This document shows positions 39,701 through 54,700 of a DNA stretch of 64,000 nt, in pieces. The position numbers were made by a program, and so were the translations under genes. Position 1 is the first letter of the stretch, and the number at the start of each line of letters is the position of its first letter. A model generated the notes under the pieces. The model was not told the origin of the DNA, did no database searches, and saw nothing but the letters and a program-made list of their open reading frames with translations. Origin of the DNA: Himantopus leucocephalus (Eukaryota; Chordata; Aves; Charadriiformes; Recurvirostridae); NCBI GenBank assembly GCA_003993805.1, contig RSEF01000003.1, positions 89,783,401 through 89,847,400 of the forward strand, in the 5' to 3' direction.

Positions 39701-42700
39701 TTTATTATGTGAACCTGAACTTAAAATGCACATCAAATTATTTCCCAAAAAGCAAAATTAAAAGGATGCTATTAATTCAAAAGAGAGAATACCATTGAAC
39801 TTTCAATATTGTTATACCAATGTTATTGACATCATGAAAGATTCTACACAACCCTATGCATAAATTGAGTAAAATACTAAATTAACCTATAAAACATAGT
39901 CTTAGTTTGTTCATGCATATCAGTGTTCAAGTATGTAGTTCAAAACTGCAAACTTCACAGTGCTTTAGGAGAAGACTTTTCGGAGAAGTAAATTTTATCC
40001 CATAGGAATTACTGCCAAAATATGTCTTCCTAAAAATAGTGTATTCAGTTTGGCTCAACTGCTCATTAAAATGTGTTTCTTTAGTACTTCTGTCTGTAAT
40101 CTTCAGCTATTACAATGGGGAAGAAGATACAAAATAGAAACCCACCCCTTAATACTGTGAAAATGTACTCTTTTCAGTAATAGACAATTATCCTCAAATA
40201 ATCTTAAGTATTTAAATTAAAACCCCAATCATACATTTTATACTGATAGCACCTACATTAGGTTAACACATTCTTGCTTCCAGGAGAAGCAACCTGCAGA
40301 TAATTGCTTCTCATCAATCCAGTAAGGCTACTCTTCTCTTGGCCACAACAAAATAATACAGTTTTAGCCACCTCCTAATTGCATGGTTTTGGGGTTATTA
40401 ATTAAGATCATTCAGGAAGAAATTACTTAAAAATACAAGCAGTTATCCCGAGAGTTCCAAGGGAACAGCTACACAAGAGAAACAATGCTGGAGGTTAAGG
40501 TGGAAACATTTCTTAGCTGCAGGTATGACATGTTGATTGCAATATACATAGTGACCTTAGCTTTTTATATACAGGTAACCACTCAGTACCACCCCCCAAT
40601 TTCCTAAAAACTTCTTCCACGCACAAGATTTCCCATCATGTTACAGTTTATTCCTCCATCTTATATAATACAGATATCCCTACATCAAATAAAATAGAAG
40701 AAAAAAGTTTTTGACTCACAGGATGAGAATTGCAGACCCTGAAGCTTCAGGAGGTAAGACTGTATACACAGTTGGTTTTGATATGGGAAGAATGATGTAA
40801 ATGTCAACACTTAGCCAGTGGCACTGTTGCATTATCCTTTTGTCTACACACCACAACAATTCTAGGTGCATCAAGGTAAAACGAACAGTGTAGTGGATCA
40901 TCACTAATTTCCAATACAAAGTGTCAGAAGACAAAAGAGTATAGTTGTACTCCTGTACAGACTATCCATGGGTATTAAAATTTTAAAATACTGTAACTTT
41001 TTTTTTTAATTCTCTTTCAGGATAGCTTATTCTTTCAAGGGAGGGTCACTAAGCTTTCTCAGCCCTTCATCGGAAGACAATGAGTTTAACAATTTCAGAA
41101 ATTTTCCACATCCTAAAGCATAAACAAAACCCCGCAGCACAGACATGAATAGCAGCCTACAGTAGGAACCTGCAGCTCTGACATTCACCTACTGTGTTGA
41201 CCTAGCCAGATCATTTCACCTCTAGATATGTTTTCCTTCTTCAGCTCCAGCTTGTACAAAAATCATGACTATTTTCAAAATTCCCTTATACAGAGGCTTT
41301 TAAAGCTTCAAGATGCCACAATACTGCAACAATTTTAACAAAGGGTGTTTGGGTGGGTGAAAGAGAAGGTAACAGGACTGCAAATGAACAAAACACTAAA
41401 AAAATCCTGAAATCAAACTGAACAAGAATAACTCTTATGATGCAACTAAAATGACATGACTACAAAAATATTTGGGAATTGGACGCTTTTAAAGAGCCAG
41501 TATTTTTAGATTTTAAAGAATGCAAAGTATATGCATCAGCACCAGAAAGGCTGTTTTTTCAGACAGCAGAATACATAGCAACTGAGTAATGTCTATTTGC
41601 TCATGTATCACATGCTTACAGTTGCCTGCTTAAATGATGTAAATTATACAGACAGGAGAAAAAAACCACTATACCACACTCCCACATACCAGACAATAAC
41701 GTTTTAACACTACTGAAATGAAGCCTCGGTGGTCTTGCTGGAAGGAAGCTATGCCTCCACACTTTGTCACTTTTAACCAAGGAACCAGAGAGAGATATTT
41801 TCATATTAGAATGATAATTTCTAACTTTTCAATACTTTTAATTAAAATTTTGTAACAAATTAAAGTCTTTACTAAAATTAAGAAAAACATAGAAGTAATT
41901 TAGGTAAACAGAGTTCTTTCCAAAGGGGAGCTCATAATTATGCATTCAAATATAGGCAATGAACGAGAAAAAAAAATAATTCCGTTTACTTATCTCTAAT
42001 CACTTACCATTTGTTTAATATTTTAAAACACTAAACTGTGTAATAGCTAGTTAGATACCTCAGTTTACTAGACCATGTTTTCACTACTATCTGCAAGCAA
42101 CCTAAACTTTAAACGTCTGTTGATCATGGAGGTTAGACTCCAATGAGCTGTGAGCATATTTCTATCATTTACCAACTGATTCAGTCATGTTTCAAACGTA
42201 GTTACAATTTCTTTCTCAAAACTCTTACATACAAAAACAGGAGGCTGACATACTTCCTCTCACTGCACACTGCGTACACTCTTCATTTTAAATTACATGG
42301 CGGTAGGCAGCACTTTTTAAAAAGCCATGATACCAGAGGCATAAAACAAGTAGTGGTATTATTCAACTCATGAACAATGCCATCCCATTAAAAAATAACC
42401 TTAACTAAAACTGCTAAAAATTAAGAACTGAAGGTCTGAACAAAGAGTTTTTTATCAATTTAAAGGCTATAGTGCCTTACTAACAGGGTGACCAAAGAAG
42501 GATAAAACATCTATATAAATATGGGGGGGGGGCGCGGTGTGACAAAGGAATAAAAAGGAAAAAAGCTAAACAGAAATTTAAAAAAAAAAAAGAAGTGTCA
42601 TTGCTTTTCCAGTCAGGAATACAAGGGAACAAACAGTTTAACCCTCTAAATAAAAGGAAAAAAAAATTTAAAAAATTTTGAAAGGAAACGTTAGTTAAGA

Positions 42701-45700
42701 AAGGATACCATAGTGCAAATAAATTAAAGACACATTTATTTGTATTCAGCTTTTTGATAAGGCTATTATTGAACAAATCTCAGGGGAAGGCCCAAGTCTG
42801 GACTATTAAAAAAACCAGCATGACAACCAAGAGAAAACTGGACCCATCAGTTTGCAAAACCACTGTGGAGCATATCAAGACATATTTCAAAAACATTTAC
42901 TCAGATATTAAAAAGGAAGTAAATATAAATTATCCAAGACACTTCAAGAACAATCATCTGTAAAACTAGAAAGCATCTTATAACATGTTAATTTCAGAAA
43001 TTAACATATTACTTTGGCCATGTTTGCATAAGTCTGCCATCCTTTCATGTCTTCTGCTACAGAAGACACATATAATTTCCATCGCTTATTCTGTGATGAT
43101 CTACACAGGCTTCAGTGTGTTCAACTGACCAACTGGTCTTTTTTCCTATTGTTCTACATAAAGGTTTCTCTCCTGTGGGATCTCCAAGTACAAAGCAAGA
43201 AAAGTCTCAAGTCACTTGCTATCATCTTGATTGCTATCTTGAGTAGATCAAATCTTGTAAATCATCAAAAATGTTACTTTCACTCTTTCAAGTGGACTGA
43301 AAATTATCTGCAGGCATTTACTTTGGGATAAGATACTTATCAACTACCATTTTCAATTTCAGTAACTCTAGCTCCATGCCAAGTATCAACTCTAGCAGCA
43401 TTTAAAATGTATATATTGTGTTGAGTGACCATTAATTTTTCCAAATCTTCTTCGGTTTACAAAGTACTTTACTCTTTTTGTGTTCATTACTTGACATTGA
43501 GCATTATGATACAGCTCATCTAATTCCCCAAGTAAGTTCAATGACACACTTCTTTTAAAATAATCTAACTATTCTAAAAATTGCTTTGGTAGGAGGTCAT
43601 TAGCCACATATTTTGTGTTCATCTCACCAAGGAAAGATAATCCAAGCAGACATCTAGTATTGACTAACAACATCAGCACAGGTCTCATGGGGTAACACAG
43701 CCAATCATTTAAATACTGGAATGTTATTCTTGGGCCAGTTCAAAACAAACTTATTGTGTGTCTGCCATTAAGAGGGCAAAAAGCTGTGATAAGGTCAGAC
43801 ATTAAAATGCGAGTGCCTCAACAGCAAGCATGACGTGCATCCAGACACTTTCTTCAGATTTACAGCTTTCTCCACACAGAAATGCAGTCAATTACAAGCA
43901 CTGCTAGTACATATCAGCATAACATAGCAAATAAGAATGATATTTTTAAAAAAATTGCCAGAACATATATTTATTGCATAGTATACTCAAAATATTGGGG
44001 GGACACAAAGCTTTACGCTAGAACAATTCTATGAACTAAAGCTGCTAACCTTTGAAATGTGCTAAGGGTAAACAGAATTTAGAAACAAAAGGACAATTTA
44101 CTGTCAAATCATTTGTTTTCTAAAGATTCCCTTCTGTCAATATTTTGTTATACAAAATAAAAACATATCAGAAATACACAGTTTTTTCAAAATGCTCAAA
44201 GCTTACAATGCCATTAAGACACAAAAGCCCAGGTGTTACCAAAAGTAAGTATGTGCGCAGCTTAAAAACATGTAGCTGTTTGGAGGGAGTGAGAAGCTGC
44301 CTAAAATGGTATCAAAGGAGGGGTAAGCAAAAAGGCAGGATCTCCAGTTTAAATAAATTTTCCACTACTCTTTTTTCAAAACTTCCAGATAAGATTCTGC
44401 GTAATTCATAGGTATATAAAAAAATTACTAATGTGAGGAAGTAATAAAATTTCAACACTGGCTATGGGAAAAACTGTTTATCATACAGAATATTTGAAAG
44501 GAATGAAAAATGCCTCAGAAATACAACCTTAAAATCAGATACGATTATATAAAACATATGTTCCATAATCAGTTTTTCAAACTTTTTTTTTTTAGCGTCA
44601 CTACACTATACATGTATCACTCTGTGTTCGTAAGTCAACATCAGCTGGAGACAGATGGAAAACAGCAGTAAACTACTACAAGAAAAAAAGCTGCTATGCT
44701 TACAAATGTGAGTTACTTTTATTTCTGAAGACACGCAAAACAGAAATACTAACTTTATTGTATGTACTGCCACTACACTTAAAACATATTACTATGCACC
44801 AGAAATGGATGTAAAATTGCTAAAAAAAAAGCAAGCTTAGTTTTATAAAACTAAAATGCCCTTAGTGTGAGCACCTTTTAAAAAGTGGTTTAAAGTTCTG
44901 ATACAGCTCTGTTTTGACAAAAGCTCTTAATGCTTACCTCACACTTCAATGAACTCTTGAACTCATTTTTTAATGACTAAAACATCATATTTCTTAATGT
45001 TTTTGTCAGATTACAGCATAGCCTGCTGCTGCAGCCTAACTGGTGATTTGTCTACTTTCCCATCTCCCTTCCAATGCACAATATTTGGCAGAATATTAAA
45101 GGATATACATTCATATAAGAATTATTTTTGTACTTAACCACAGGATTCAGTTTTTCCTTACTAGAGAACCATGGCATTCTTCTTAAACTTGCAGGTCCTA
45201 CTCTACAAGTATCTAAGAACAACAAATAAACCTAGCATGAATTCTTCATGAATGTAAATTGCTTTTTGTAAATTGTCTTTTTGGAAATAAATACATTAAT
45301 ATTGAGAAAACACATTAGTAACAGTAAGATGTCACAGAGACAAAGTACGTATTCAAACTACACACCTAGGGTTTAAGTATTAGTCAAAACCCAAACATAC
45401 TAAGTAAAGAAATAAATGATCAGGGAACAAAACCAGCCTTAAGTCTACCCAATGAGATAAGCACAATGGAGAAAAACCTACAGTCTTTTAAACTCAGTTT
45501 AACTTGATGTAGGCCTACAGCTACTAAAGTACCTTAACTGTGAAGTACTGAGTAGCATCACCACTAAAGAAAAAGTTGAAGCTGCTTGGATACCCTACCT
45601 TTTCATTTCCTTACTTTGCACGTTGACATATTTCTCGTCTGTGTTCCTTACCCTTACACAGTAGCTCCAACGACAAATGCAACATTTCTGAAATGTACTG

Positions 45701-48700
45701 TGCCCTATGTTGTAAGCCCCATGTTCGCAATTAACTTCACATTATAATGTACTTTTATATGGCAATACTATTTAAAATAATTACTTCTTTGAAACCATTT
45801 TTCTTAATCACTGAAATTTTTAAGATATTATATATTGTTTCTTACCAATAAATTAAAAAAAAGTACTTATTTATAAATGTACATTTATACTTTCAATAGC
45901 CTAGATAAAAGCATCCTTACTCTTTCTCTGCATCTCCTTCACTTTCTTCTGCATGATCAAAGCTCCAATTATTTTTAAAACCTCCATCTCTCTTGGACTG
46001 TGATCTATCCAAAGCTGAAATGAGAACAAGTTAAAATAAGTCTTGATTTCAAGCTGAGTTATTAATCAACACAAACTAGAGAGGTAAACCAGATGCATGT
46101 ATTTTCCCCAAGTATTTATTTTGTTGATGTCAATGTTTAACTATCATTTTACAACATAAGTTCATCAATGCAGCGGTGACTCATTTTCCTAAATAAATAC
46201 AAGTGAGTATCTGTCAACATCTTGATTACTAATGCAACAAGTTAGCAAGCTATTAAAAATGACGACGTGAGGTAGTTTTACAAGGATTTCAACTGTTTTA
46301 CTGACAGCTGTAAATTTAAGGGTTCTTTCTCTGATATGAACTATATGCACGCAAACAGGGTCCTAAAATTTATTTAAATGTCTAATACCCAAGCACGTAT
46401 TTAATTTTTCCATATAAAAGTAACAGTTCTGAACAGCCCCAAGTACAATTTCAACATAATATGCTTTTTTTTTTTTTTAAATTCAACATATGACACTGAC
46501 CGGAATTAACATCTGATGCTAACTGAAATTTCAGTGTTAGCATGAAGTAAGTAAAAACCTGAACTTTCTGAGAACAGTCACACTACATCAAATTTCAGAT
46601 TTATCTACTGCAATATCCAACAGTATGTATATATATTCATATATATCCATATATATTTTCATATAATATGATGGCATGGGGGTATTCTTAAGTGAAGGAG
46701 GTCCAGAGCATGGAGACAGCATTCATTAAGGCAAGGCACTGTTCACCCCACGCCTTAATTATTGAGACTAAGAACTGTCTCGCACAAGTTCTATATGACA
46801 AACTACGCAGGGGCTTTGATTTTGGTATAATTTAAATGTGTCTTTTCTTACTGTTTTTCTTTACATAGTTGGAAATGCATTCAGAAATAATGAATGCAAC
46901 TCTGTTTTGATACAAAAGAGAAAAAAATCACAACCAACAACAGATGTCTAGAGTTAAGTATAAACAGTGCACACTGAAGTATTTATTGCATATTCAACCT
47001 CGGCTTCCAGCTACTTACATCTACCAAGGACTTCCTGAGTCATGGGTGATATTTTTGTTTTTAACAGTGATTGCTGGCCTTTTTCTTCTACCCGCTTGCT
47101 TTTTTAAATTAAGCCTAGTTTATAGAATCAACAGCATCTTGCAATAGATAGTACCTCAGCTTAATTTTACATTATATGAGTAAGTATCTCCTTTTGTTTG
47201 TCCTGATTCAATTTGGCATCTTTTCCTCCTACTTAGTACTCCACTCCTTCAGTTCTTGTACTTTGGAAGATAGTGATAAGTAATCCTTCCCTATTCACTC
47301 ATGATTGCATAGATCTGTTGTGTTCTTTCACCGTCATCCTTTTCCCAGGCAGAAGAAGAAAAAAAACTGAGTAATTTTTCCTCACATAAAAGCTGTTTCA
47401 TGCCTTTAAATCACTCTCAATGCTTCTCTCTGAACCTCTTCTAGTTTACTGTACCTCTTTTGAGATGAGGATACCAACTCTATGAGGAATATTCAAGATG
47501 CATACGTGCCATGAATTTCTATAGAAGCAGTATGATGTTTCTGTTTTGTTCTTTATTCCTTTCCTAATAAGTCTTAACACTGGATTTGCTGTTTTCACTG
47601 CTATGGAGAACTGCATTGATCTTTATGTACTAGATAATTCCATCTTTCACTCACGGTTGGTAAGAACCAGTTCAGAGCCATTCATTGTCTATAAAAATTC
47701 TCTTTCCTACTTCTTATTCACTCGGATTACTTGGCATTTACCTACACTGATTTTCATATATGATTTTAACCTACATAACCAAAATCTGAGCATTCACAAT
47801 TTTCTTTAAATAGCTAGCCATTATACTAGCCCAAGTAAAGTTTGCAGCATCTACAAACTCATTATTAAACCTTTTTCTTTATATCTGTGCACCAATGTTA
47901 ACACAGAACCTTGTAGAATTCAATGGGTTACTCCTTCTAATAACAAAATGAACCATTTTTGCCCTCTCTTTCCATCTGTTACCAGCTGTTCCTTATAAAA
48001 CTTTCCATTTTATCCAGAGGCAACTTAGCCTCTCCGAAAGCCTTTGGTAAAGGACTTTACAGAGGGAATGATGAAATTAATTGTGGTCTTTGTTATCATT
48101 TCTACAAATTTGGGTTGTATGGTCACAAAGTTCATGGATGTAAAGCTTCTCAAATACTTCCACTGCCTTTTTAAAAAGCTGGTATCATCTAGCTACCTTC
48201 TTTACCTGTAGCAGAAACACCATGCTAACCAACAAGTAACACACTACAGTCATTAGCTCCTTTAACCCCAAGTTCCTGTTAAAACACTTGAATGAATGCC
48301 ATTTGATCCTACTTGCCTCATATACTCTATCACACTCTTTCTTAAGAAATATTCTGGCATAAAGACCTTTATAAGTGTTGCCAAAGTGGGTGCAAGCAAT
48401 TCCATTTTTCAGCTATGACCTTCTATTCTCTAAAGCCACCTTTTACAACTCTGGTGTCTACTGTCCCTACAAATACTTCAGAAATTTTTCTGCTGAGTTT
48501 GAAGAAATACTTAACAATAGCTTTTATGCCTGTTGGGAGTTATTAATAATTTTTTTTTGCCTGCCTCATTAGAATTATAAGTTTAATCCACCAGCTTTTT
48601 TATTATTCTTTATTGTCATCATTTGGACAAAAGTTCAGAGTCAAGAAGGATGACGTTTTCTTTCAGACATCTCCCCTTACTCTGCTGTTTAGCCACGCCA

Positions 48701-51700
48701 ACTATTTGTGGGCTCTTTTGAAGTCAATTTAAATAAGCAGCACGCATGTGCTGTAAGCCTCCAATATGTCATCTTTAAATAACTCCTAAGCTGTATGCAA
48801 ATATTTTACACTCCGGCTGCATCTTTTAGTTTCTTTTCAGAGAGTTTCTTAAGATTTTCCTTAGTCCTTTTTTTGAATTAAACATTTCTGTATTGGATGG
48901 TTTTCCTTCAGGTTTAGAAATTCAGCATCCTTGGAGGACACGATGTACTTCACGAACAAGTTGCAAGATTCTCCAACAACATTCTCTATATGCTGCAGAG
49001 CAAATGCATCCAAGAGTCCCAATTTCACATGAAAGGGAATTGCTGAAATACACTGCCACTTCTCTTTGCGCACAATGTTTTCCTCTAGCAGGAGAACTGG
49101 AAGGCAGTGTTTCACCGAGACTTCCCTCAGCGTCTGTGTCTGCTATCCTTGCAGCTTTCAGAGTTTCTCTTAACCGGTTACTATAGTCATCATCCTGGTC
49201 AAATAACTGGTAGTGTAATTCCAATGTCATATTTTTTACATAGTCCTTCAATCTATCTGGATTTTGTATAATTTTTGGAGCCACTTAAGTCTGATCTGAC
49301 TTGAACATTTTCTGGAACATAGAGTACTACTTCAGTCAACAAAATCAATTCTCCACCAATCCCCCTTTACTCTCGATTTGTTATAAGATCCTTGTAATTA
49401 TTGTCCTTCTATCTAATTTCAAATAAGTTAATTCTGCCAGTTTCTAGTTCTCCCATTTCACCTAAAATATTTTTCTAGGGTTTTTTTTTTTCCCACACAA
49501 ATGAAACAAACACATTGGTGTTTCTTTTGGTGTTCTTTTGGTATGGTGTTTCTTTCGGTTCTTTTTCTGTTAAATTCCGGCTATTTGTACATGATTTTCT
49601 GTATCAGTTCCTACCTTAGTTTTACCAACTTCAGCAAAGGACTTTTTTTTTTTTTAAATAGTTTTATCCACTGAGCATAAATTACATCAAACCATGTGCT
49701 GCTCCACATGTACCAGCCTCCCCCCACTCTAGGTGCCACAAGACTGGTTCTGTTTTCATTTTGAGAAAATCCATCCCCACTGCATAGAACTCCCCCTCTA
49801 AAGAAGGAATTTGCTTATGTTAACTCATCTTCCCTGCAACTTTTTTTCCTGACATTGCAACTGTCCATTTATGTGGCCCTGCACCTGCTATGGAAGACGC
49901 TAAGATTTCTGTCATGTGCATCAATGCTACCAGTTCTTCTGTTGTGTTCTCTACAACTCTTCAGACATCTTATAAAGTTTACCATCTCTGCCCTCAAGAG
50001 ACAACTTGCCACAGATTCTGCCTGCTGTCATAAACTCAGCAACCTATTTGTGCAATAATTCAGTTCACCGCTACAGACTACCTCAGTCGTCCATGGAAGA
50101 ATAGTCTTAGCATCCCAGCTCTGCTCAATCAGCTCTGGATCAATTTCCACTCTCTCTAGTATTCTTGGTCCTACCAAAAATGCAAATCTAGAATTATACC
50201 ATCATGTCAGCCAGATTGTTCACCTAACAGAGCTACTTAATCTGAACGGTCGCTTAGGATCGGATTCTATACAGGATTGGGGTTTTTTTAAACAGGGATA
50301 ACAAGTCATCTGTCACACAGTCTAAGTTTCTAACTATTTTGTAGTAAGACTTGAATTTGGAACTTCTGTGTTGCAATTTTTACTATGTATATTGTGAAGA
50401 TCATTTCAATCAGCAAAACACATTCATACTCAGAAGGTGAAAATATTCAAATAAGCCGACCTGGCCCTAAGATATTGAGCGAACAGAAGTCAATTGCTAT
50501 GGCTCTGCCCAAGAAAGGCAGCATACTAGAGCAGATTTCACTAGCAATGACAAATCATTTTTCCTCTCACTATAAGCTCCCTTTGGTGCTGTTATACCAA
50601 GGGAGATTAGCAATTCTGAGCCCCAGAAACTACATGGAATTTAAACAGACACCTTAAACTGGTGTATCTGACATATATCACTGCTTTTTAAAATGACTGT
50701 GATCAGTGACATTTCATTTTTAAAAAGCCAAATAAAAATTGCTGAAAAAAATATTTGTTAATAATAAGTTTTAATCAAAACTTTTATGTCATTATTAACC
50801 ACATCCTGAAGTTACCCTTTTAAAAATCTCCATACTGCCTTTTTGTGTAAAACCCAATCAGCAAATTTTGAACTACAAAACAAAGTATGCTTGTAGGAAG
50901 AATGGCAGAAAGCAGATTAACACCTTTAAGCTGCTGTGTGTGGGCACTGTTTTGTAGACTCCTTTAGTGGGAGCTTCTATCATTCAACAGTGTCATTAAG
51001 CAATTCCTAAATGGGAGCAAAACCATTCACAGTGAGTCTCCATGAAATAACAGCAAAGTTGTGCATTTGCAAAAAAAAAATCCTTTAGAATTCTGTCTAA
51101 AACACTGAAGTGAGGAGTGACACATACAGTATTTAGTAAAGTCCTAGTGTCTAACAGAAAATATCATCTTAGAAGACTTTTTTTTGCATGTCTTGTACCC
51201 CATGCTCTAAGGCAAATCATTCCATATGAATCTATATTACAGCCGACCAGAAAAACATATCTATTTCTTTTCATTGTTTTGTATACAATGCTGTACTGGG
51301 TTTGCATGGCAATGTTTTGGTAGCCAGAGGGAGGGAGGCGCTGCAGGGGAGGCTTCTGTGAGAAGATGCCAGAAGCTGCCCCCACATCCAATAGAGCCAA
51401 GGCCAGCCAGCTCCAAGACGGACTCGGTGCTGGCCAAGGCTGAGCCCGTCAGTGATGGTGGCAGAGCCCCTGTGATAACATATTTAAGAAGGGGAAAAAA
51501 CTGCTGCACAACAGCAGCCAGGAGAGGGGAGTGAGAACATGTAAGAGCAACAAGTCTGCAGACACCAAGGTCAGTGAAGAAGGAGGGGGCAGAGGAGCTC
51601 CAGGTGCCAGAGCAGAGGGAGCAGAGATTCCCCTGCAGCCCTGGTGAAGACCGTGGTGAGGCAAGTTGTCCCCCTGCAGCCCATGGAGGTTAACGGTGGA

Positions 51701-54700
51701 GCAGATATCCACCTGCAGCCCGTGGAGGATCCCATGCCAGAGAGGCAGATGCACCCAAAGGAGGCTGTGACCGCATGGGGAGCACTCAATGGAGCAGCCT
51801 CCTGACAGGACCTGTGGAGAGGAGCCCATACTGGAGAAGGTTTGCTGTCAAGGCTTGTTACCCCATGGCAGACCCATGCTGGAGCAGTCTGGTCCTGAGG
51901 GACTGCACCCCGTGGAAGGGACCCATGCTGGAGCAGTTTGTGAAGAACTGCAGCCTGTAGGAAGGACTCACATTAGACAAGTTCATGGAGGACTGTCTCC
52001 CATGGAAGGGACCCCACGCTGAAGCAGCAGAAGAGTGTGAGGAGGAAGAAATGGCAGAAGCAATGCATTGCAAACTGACCGCAACCCCCTTTCCCTGTCC
52101 CCCTGCACTGCTTAGGGGAAGTAGGTAGAGAAATAGGGAGTGAAGCTGGGCCCAGGAACAAGGCAGCTGTGGGTGGGAAGGGGTTTCTGGTTTTGTTCTT
52201 CTTTCTCATTATCCTACTCTGATTTGATTGGTAATAAATTAAATTAATTTCCCTAAGTCGAGTCTGTTTTGCCCATGACAGTAATTGCTGAGTGATCTTC
52301 TTGTCCTGATCTCGACCCAGAAGCCTTTTGTCATATTTTCTCTCCTGCTGTACATTTGAGGAGTGATAGAGCAGCTTGGTGGGCACCTGGTGATCAGCCA
52401 AGATCAACCCATCACAGATGCACGTACTGGCCACACAAAGACCAACTTTTCTAGGAAAGCAACTTTTTCAGATGTGCCACTGGATTGCCAGAAGAAATCC
52501 CCACCACCCCCAGAATAGAACAGCAGAGACTTTAAGGTTTCTATTACAACACACAGAAGCTTTTACTAGTCTTTCATCTGCTGAGATCACATCTCTTTCC
52601 GTGTGTCCAAGAACCACCCTAAACATGAAACCTAAATCAAACAAAGGTTTGATTCAGGACCAAGGAGTTTTTCCAGGAGGATCTGAAGTTTACATTCTTT
52701 TTCCCCAATTACATCAGTCTGAAAAAAAGAAATAATAGAAGTCTCGTCTTACAAATGCTTAGACTATCACAACTGCAACCAACTTATCAGATACTGCAGC
52801 ATCCACACAAAAAATGCAAATTAAATTAAATGTGCTCAGAATCATTGCCTTCATCCAGGCTCGTATTGAAGTAAATTAAAAAGAATGCTTCTAAGCTTTC
52901 TAATCTGTTGTTCATTTAGAGTCATCACATATATTGTTACGAGGATACAAGTACTCATAAAAATCTGACACAGAAACATTTTTTAATTTTTACCTTCCCT
53001 GTTGCTTCATTATTCTTTCAGAAAGGCTTCTATGCAAAATAGCTTTTTATCTTCCAGCTTTGATACCATCAGCTCTAGTACATCAACTGTGTAACCACAG
53101 TGAGGTTGCATTTTCACATTCTGAAGCAGCACTACATGAACAGGCTTATGCACCCCTCACACTTCCTAAAAGCTGGGGCTTCTTGCTCATGTCCTGCACC
53201 CTGCGTACGTCAGCACAGCTGTTTCTTTACTGAGAGCAAACCTGGGGAAGGAAATTACTTCAGGCAAAAAATAACCTTCCCCCTCCCCTGCCACTCAAGG
53301 TATTTTTCAACCGTATCAGTTCCCCTCTCTGCAACTACATTACCACAGCATAGCTACGACAGCATAGCAGATGTAACAGGCATCCAAGAACCAAGATTGT
53401 TTCAGGCACTAAGGATACCAAATAAATCTGCATGGAACCACAGCCTAACCTACATTTATAGGTACAGATTTAGAGATCTATTGCTTAAAAGATGCTTTAA
53501 CTTTCCTCTCCTTAAATTAGCTGCAGACGCAAAAAAGCTGTCAAACTCATTTCCAACAGGGAGTAATCATAAATTGATAGTGAGATATTACTTGAAGCAC
53601 AGAGTTCGGTAATAAAGTTCTATAAGTTTGATCATTTGCCAAAGTCTGTTTAATATTTTCTAAGTATTAACAAGGAGTATCAGAGGATGACAGAGCTTTG
53701 AAGTATGTTAAACATTTTCTTTGCAATGTCTTTGAATTTTTTTCTGGTAAGATAGCAGCACTAACCACACAATGGACAACTAGTGTTTCTTGACCTCTTC
53801 TACTGATTCTCCCAACAGAGATGTAGATGTATCACCCAAGGATGCTGCCCTTATGATAGCATCAGAAAACAATGCAGAAATACTTCAAGAGGGCTTCTTT
53901 ATTTACACCAGCAGCAAGAAGAATGCTAAGGAAAATGTGGGCCCACTGCTCAATGAGACAGCAACCTGGTGACAAAGGAGATGGAAAAAACTGAAGAACT
54001 TGACCCTTTTTTTTTTTTTACCCCTCCAGATTTCACTGGTAAGTTCTGCCCTCTTATCTCCCAGTTCCCCAACTCTACCAGCAGAACTTTTGGGAATGCA
54101 ACATCACCCATTGTCAAGGAAGATATGATTAAGGAATACTTAAGCCAGTTGTACATGTAGAAGTTCATAGGATCTGACAGGATGCATCTGAGGGTGTTGA
54201 GGAAGCTTGCCAATGTCACTGTTAGGCCACTCTACATTATCTTTGAATGGTCATTGCATGAGAGAGGTTCCCAATGACTGGAAAAACATCATACCTATCT
54301 TCAGGATGGGCAACAAGGATGATCTGGTGAACTACAGGCTAGTGTGCTTCACCTCAACCCTTGCTAAGGTTATGGATCAAATCTTTCAGGAATCCATTCC
54401 CAGCTACAGGATGATGAACAGCCAGCATGGATTTACCAAGGGCAAATTGTGCCTGACTAACCCAACTGCATTATACAGTGGGATGGCTGGCTGTATAGGT
54501 AAGGGGAAAGTAATGCGTGTTGCAAGGCCTTTGACATGGTCTCCCACAGGCTCCTTAGAGCCAGACTAGAGAGACACGGACTGAGTAAATGAGAATAAGA
54601 AGGTGAGGGAAAAGCTAGCTGGACCATTGGGGTCAAAGGGTGATGACTACCAGTACAAATCCAGCTGGTGGCATCCCTCAGTGATGAGTACTGGAGCCAA

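Noticed and set aside
48922..49284. 120-codon minus-strand frame that looks like a real protein
   Set aside because: Best explained as the endonuclease region of an ancient CR1; a frameshift is evident and no cellular family fits.
51449..52434. Overlapping open frames in the LTR
   Set aside because: They lie in noncoding LTR sequence with tandem units and show no retroviral domain.
53100..53612. 170-codon plus-strand open frame in intron 1
   Set aside because: No recognisable domain, biased low-complexity composition, no splice or start context, and it sits between an LTR and a CR1. Chance open frame.
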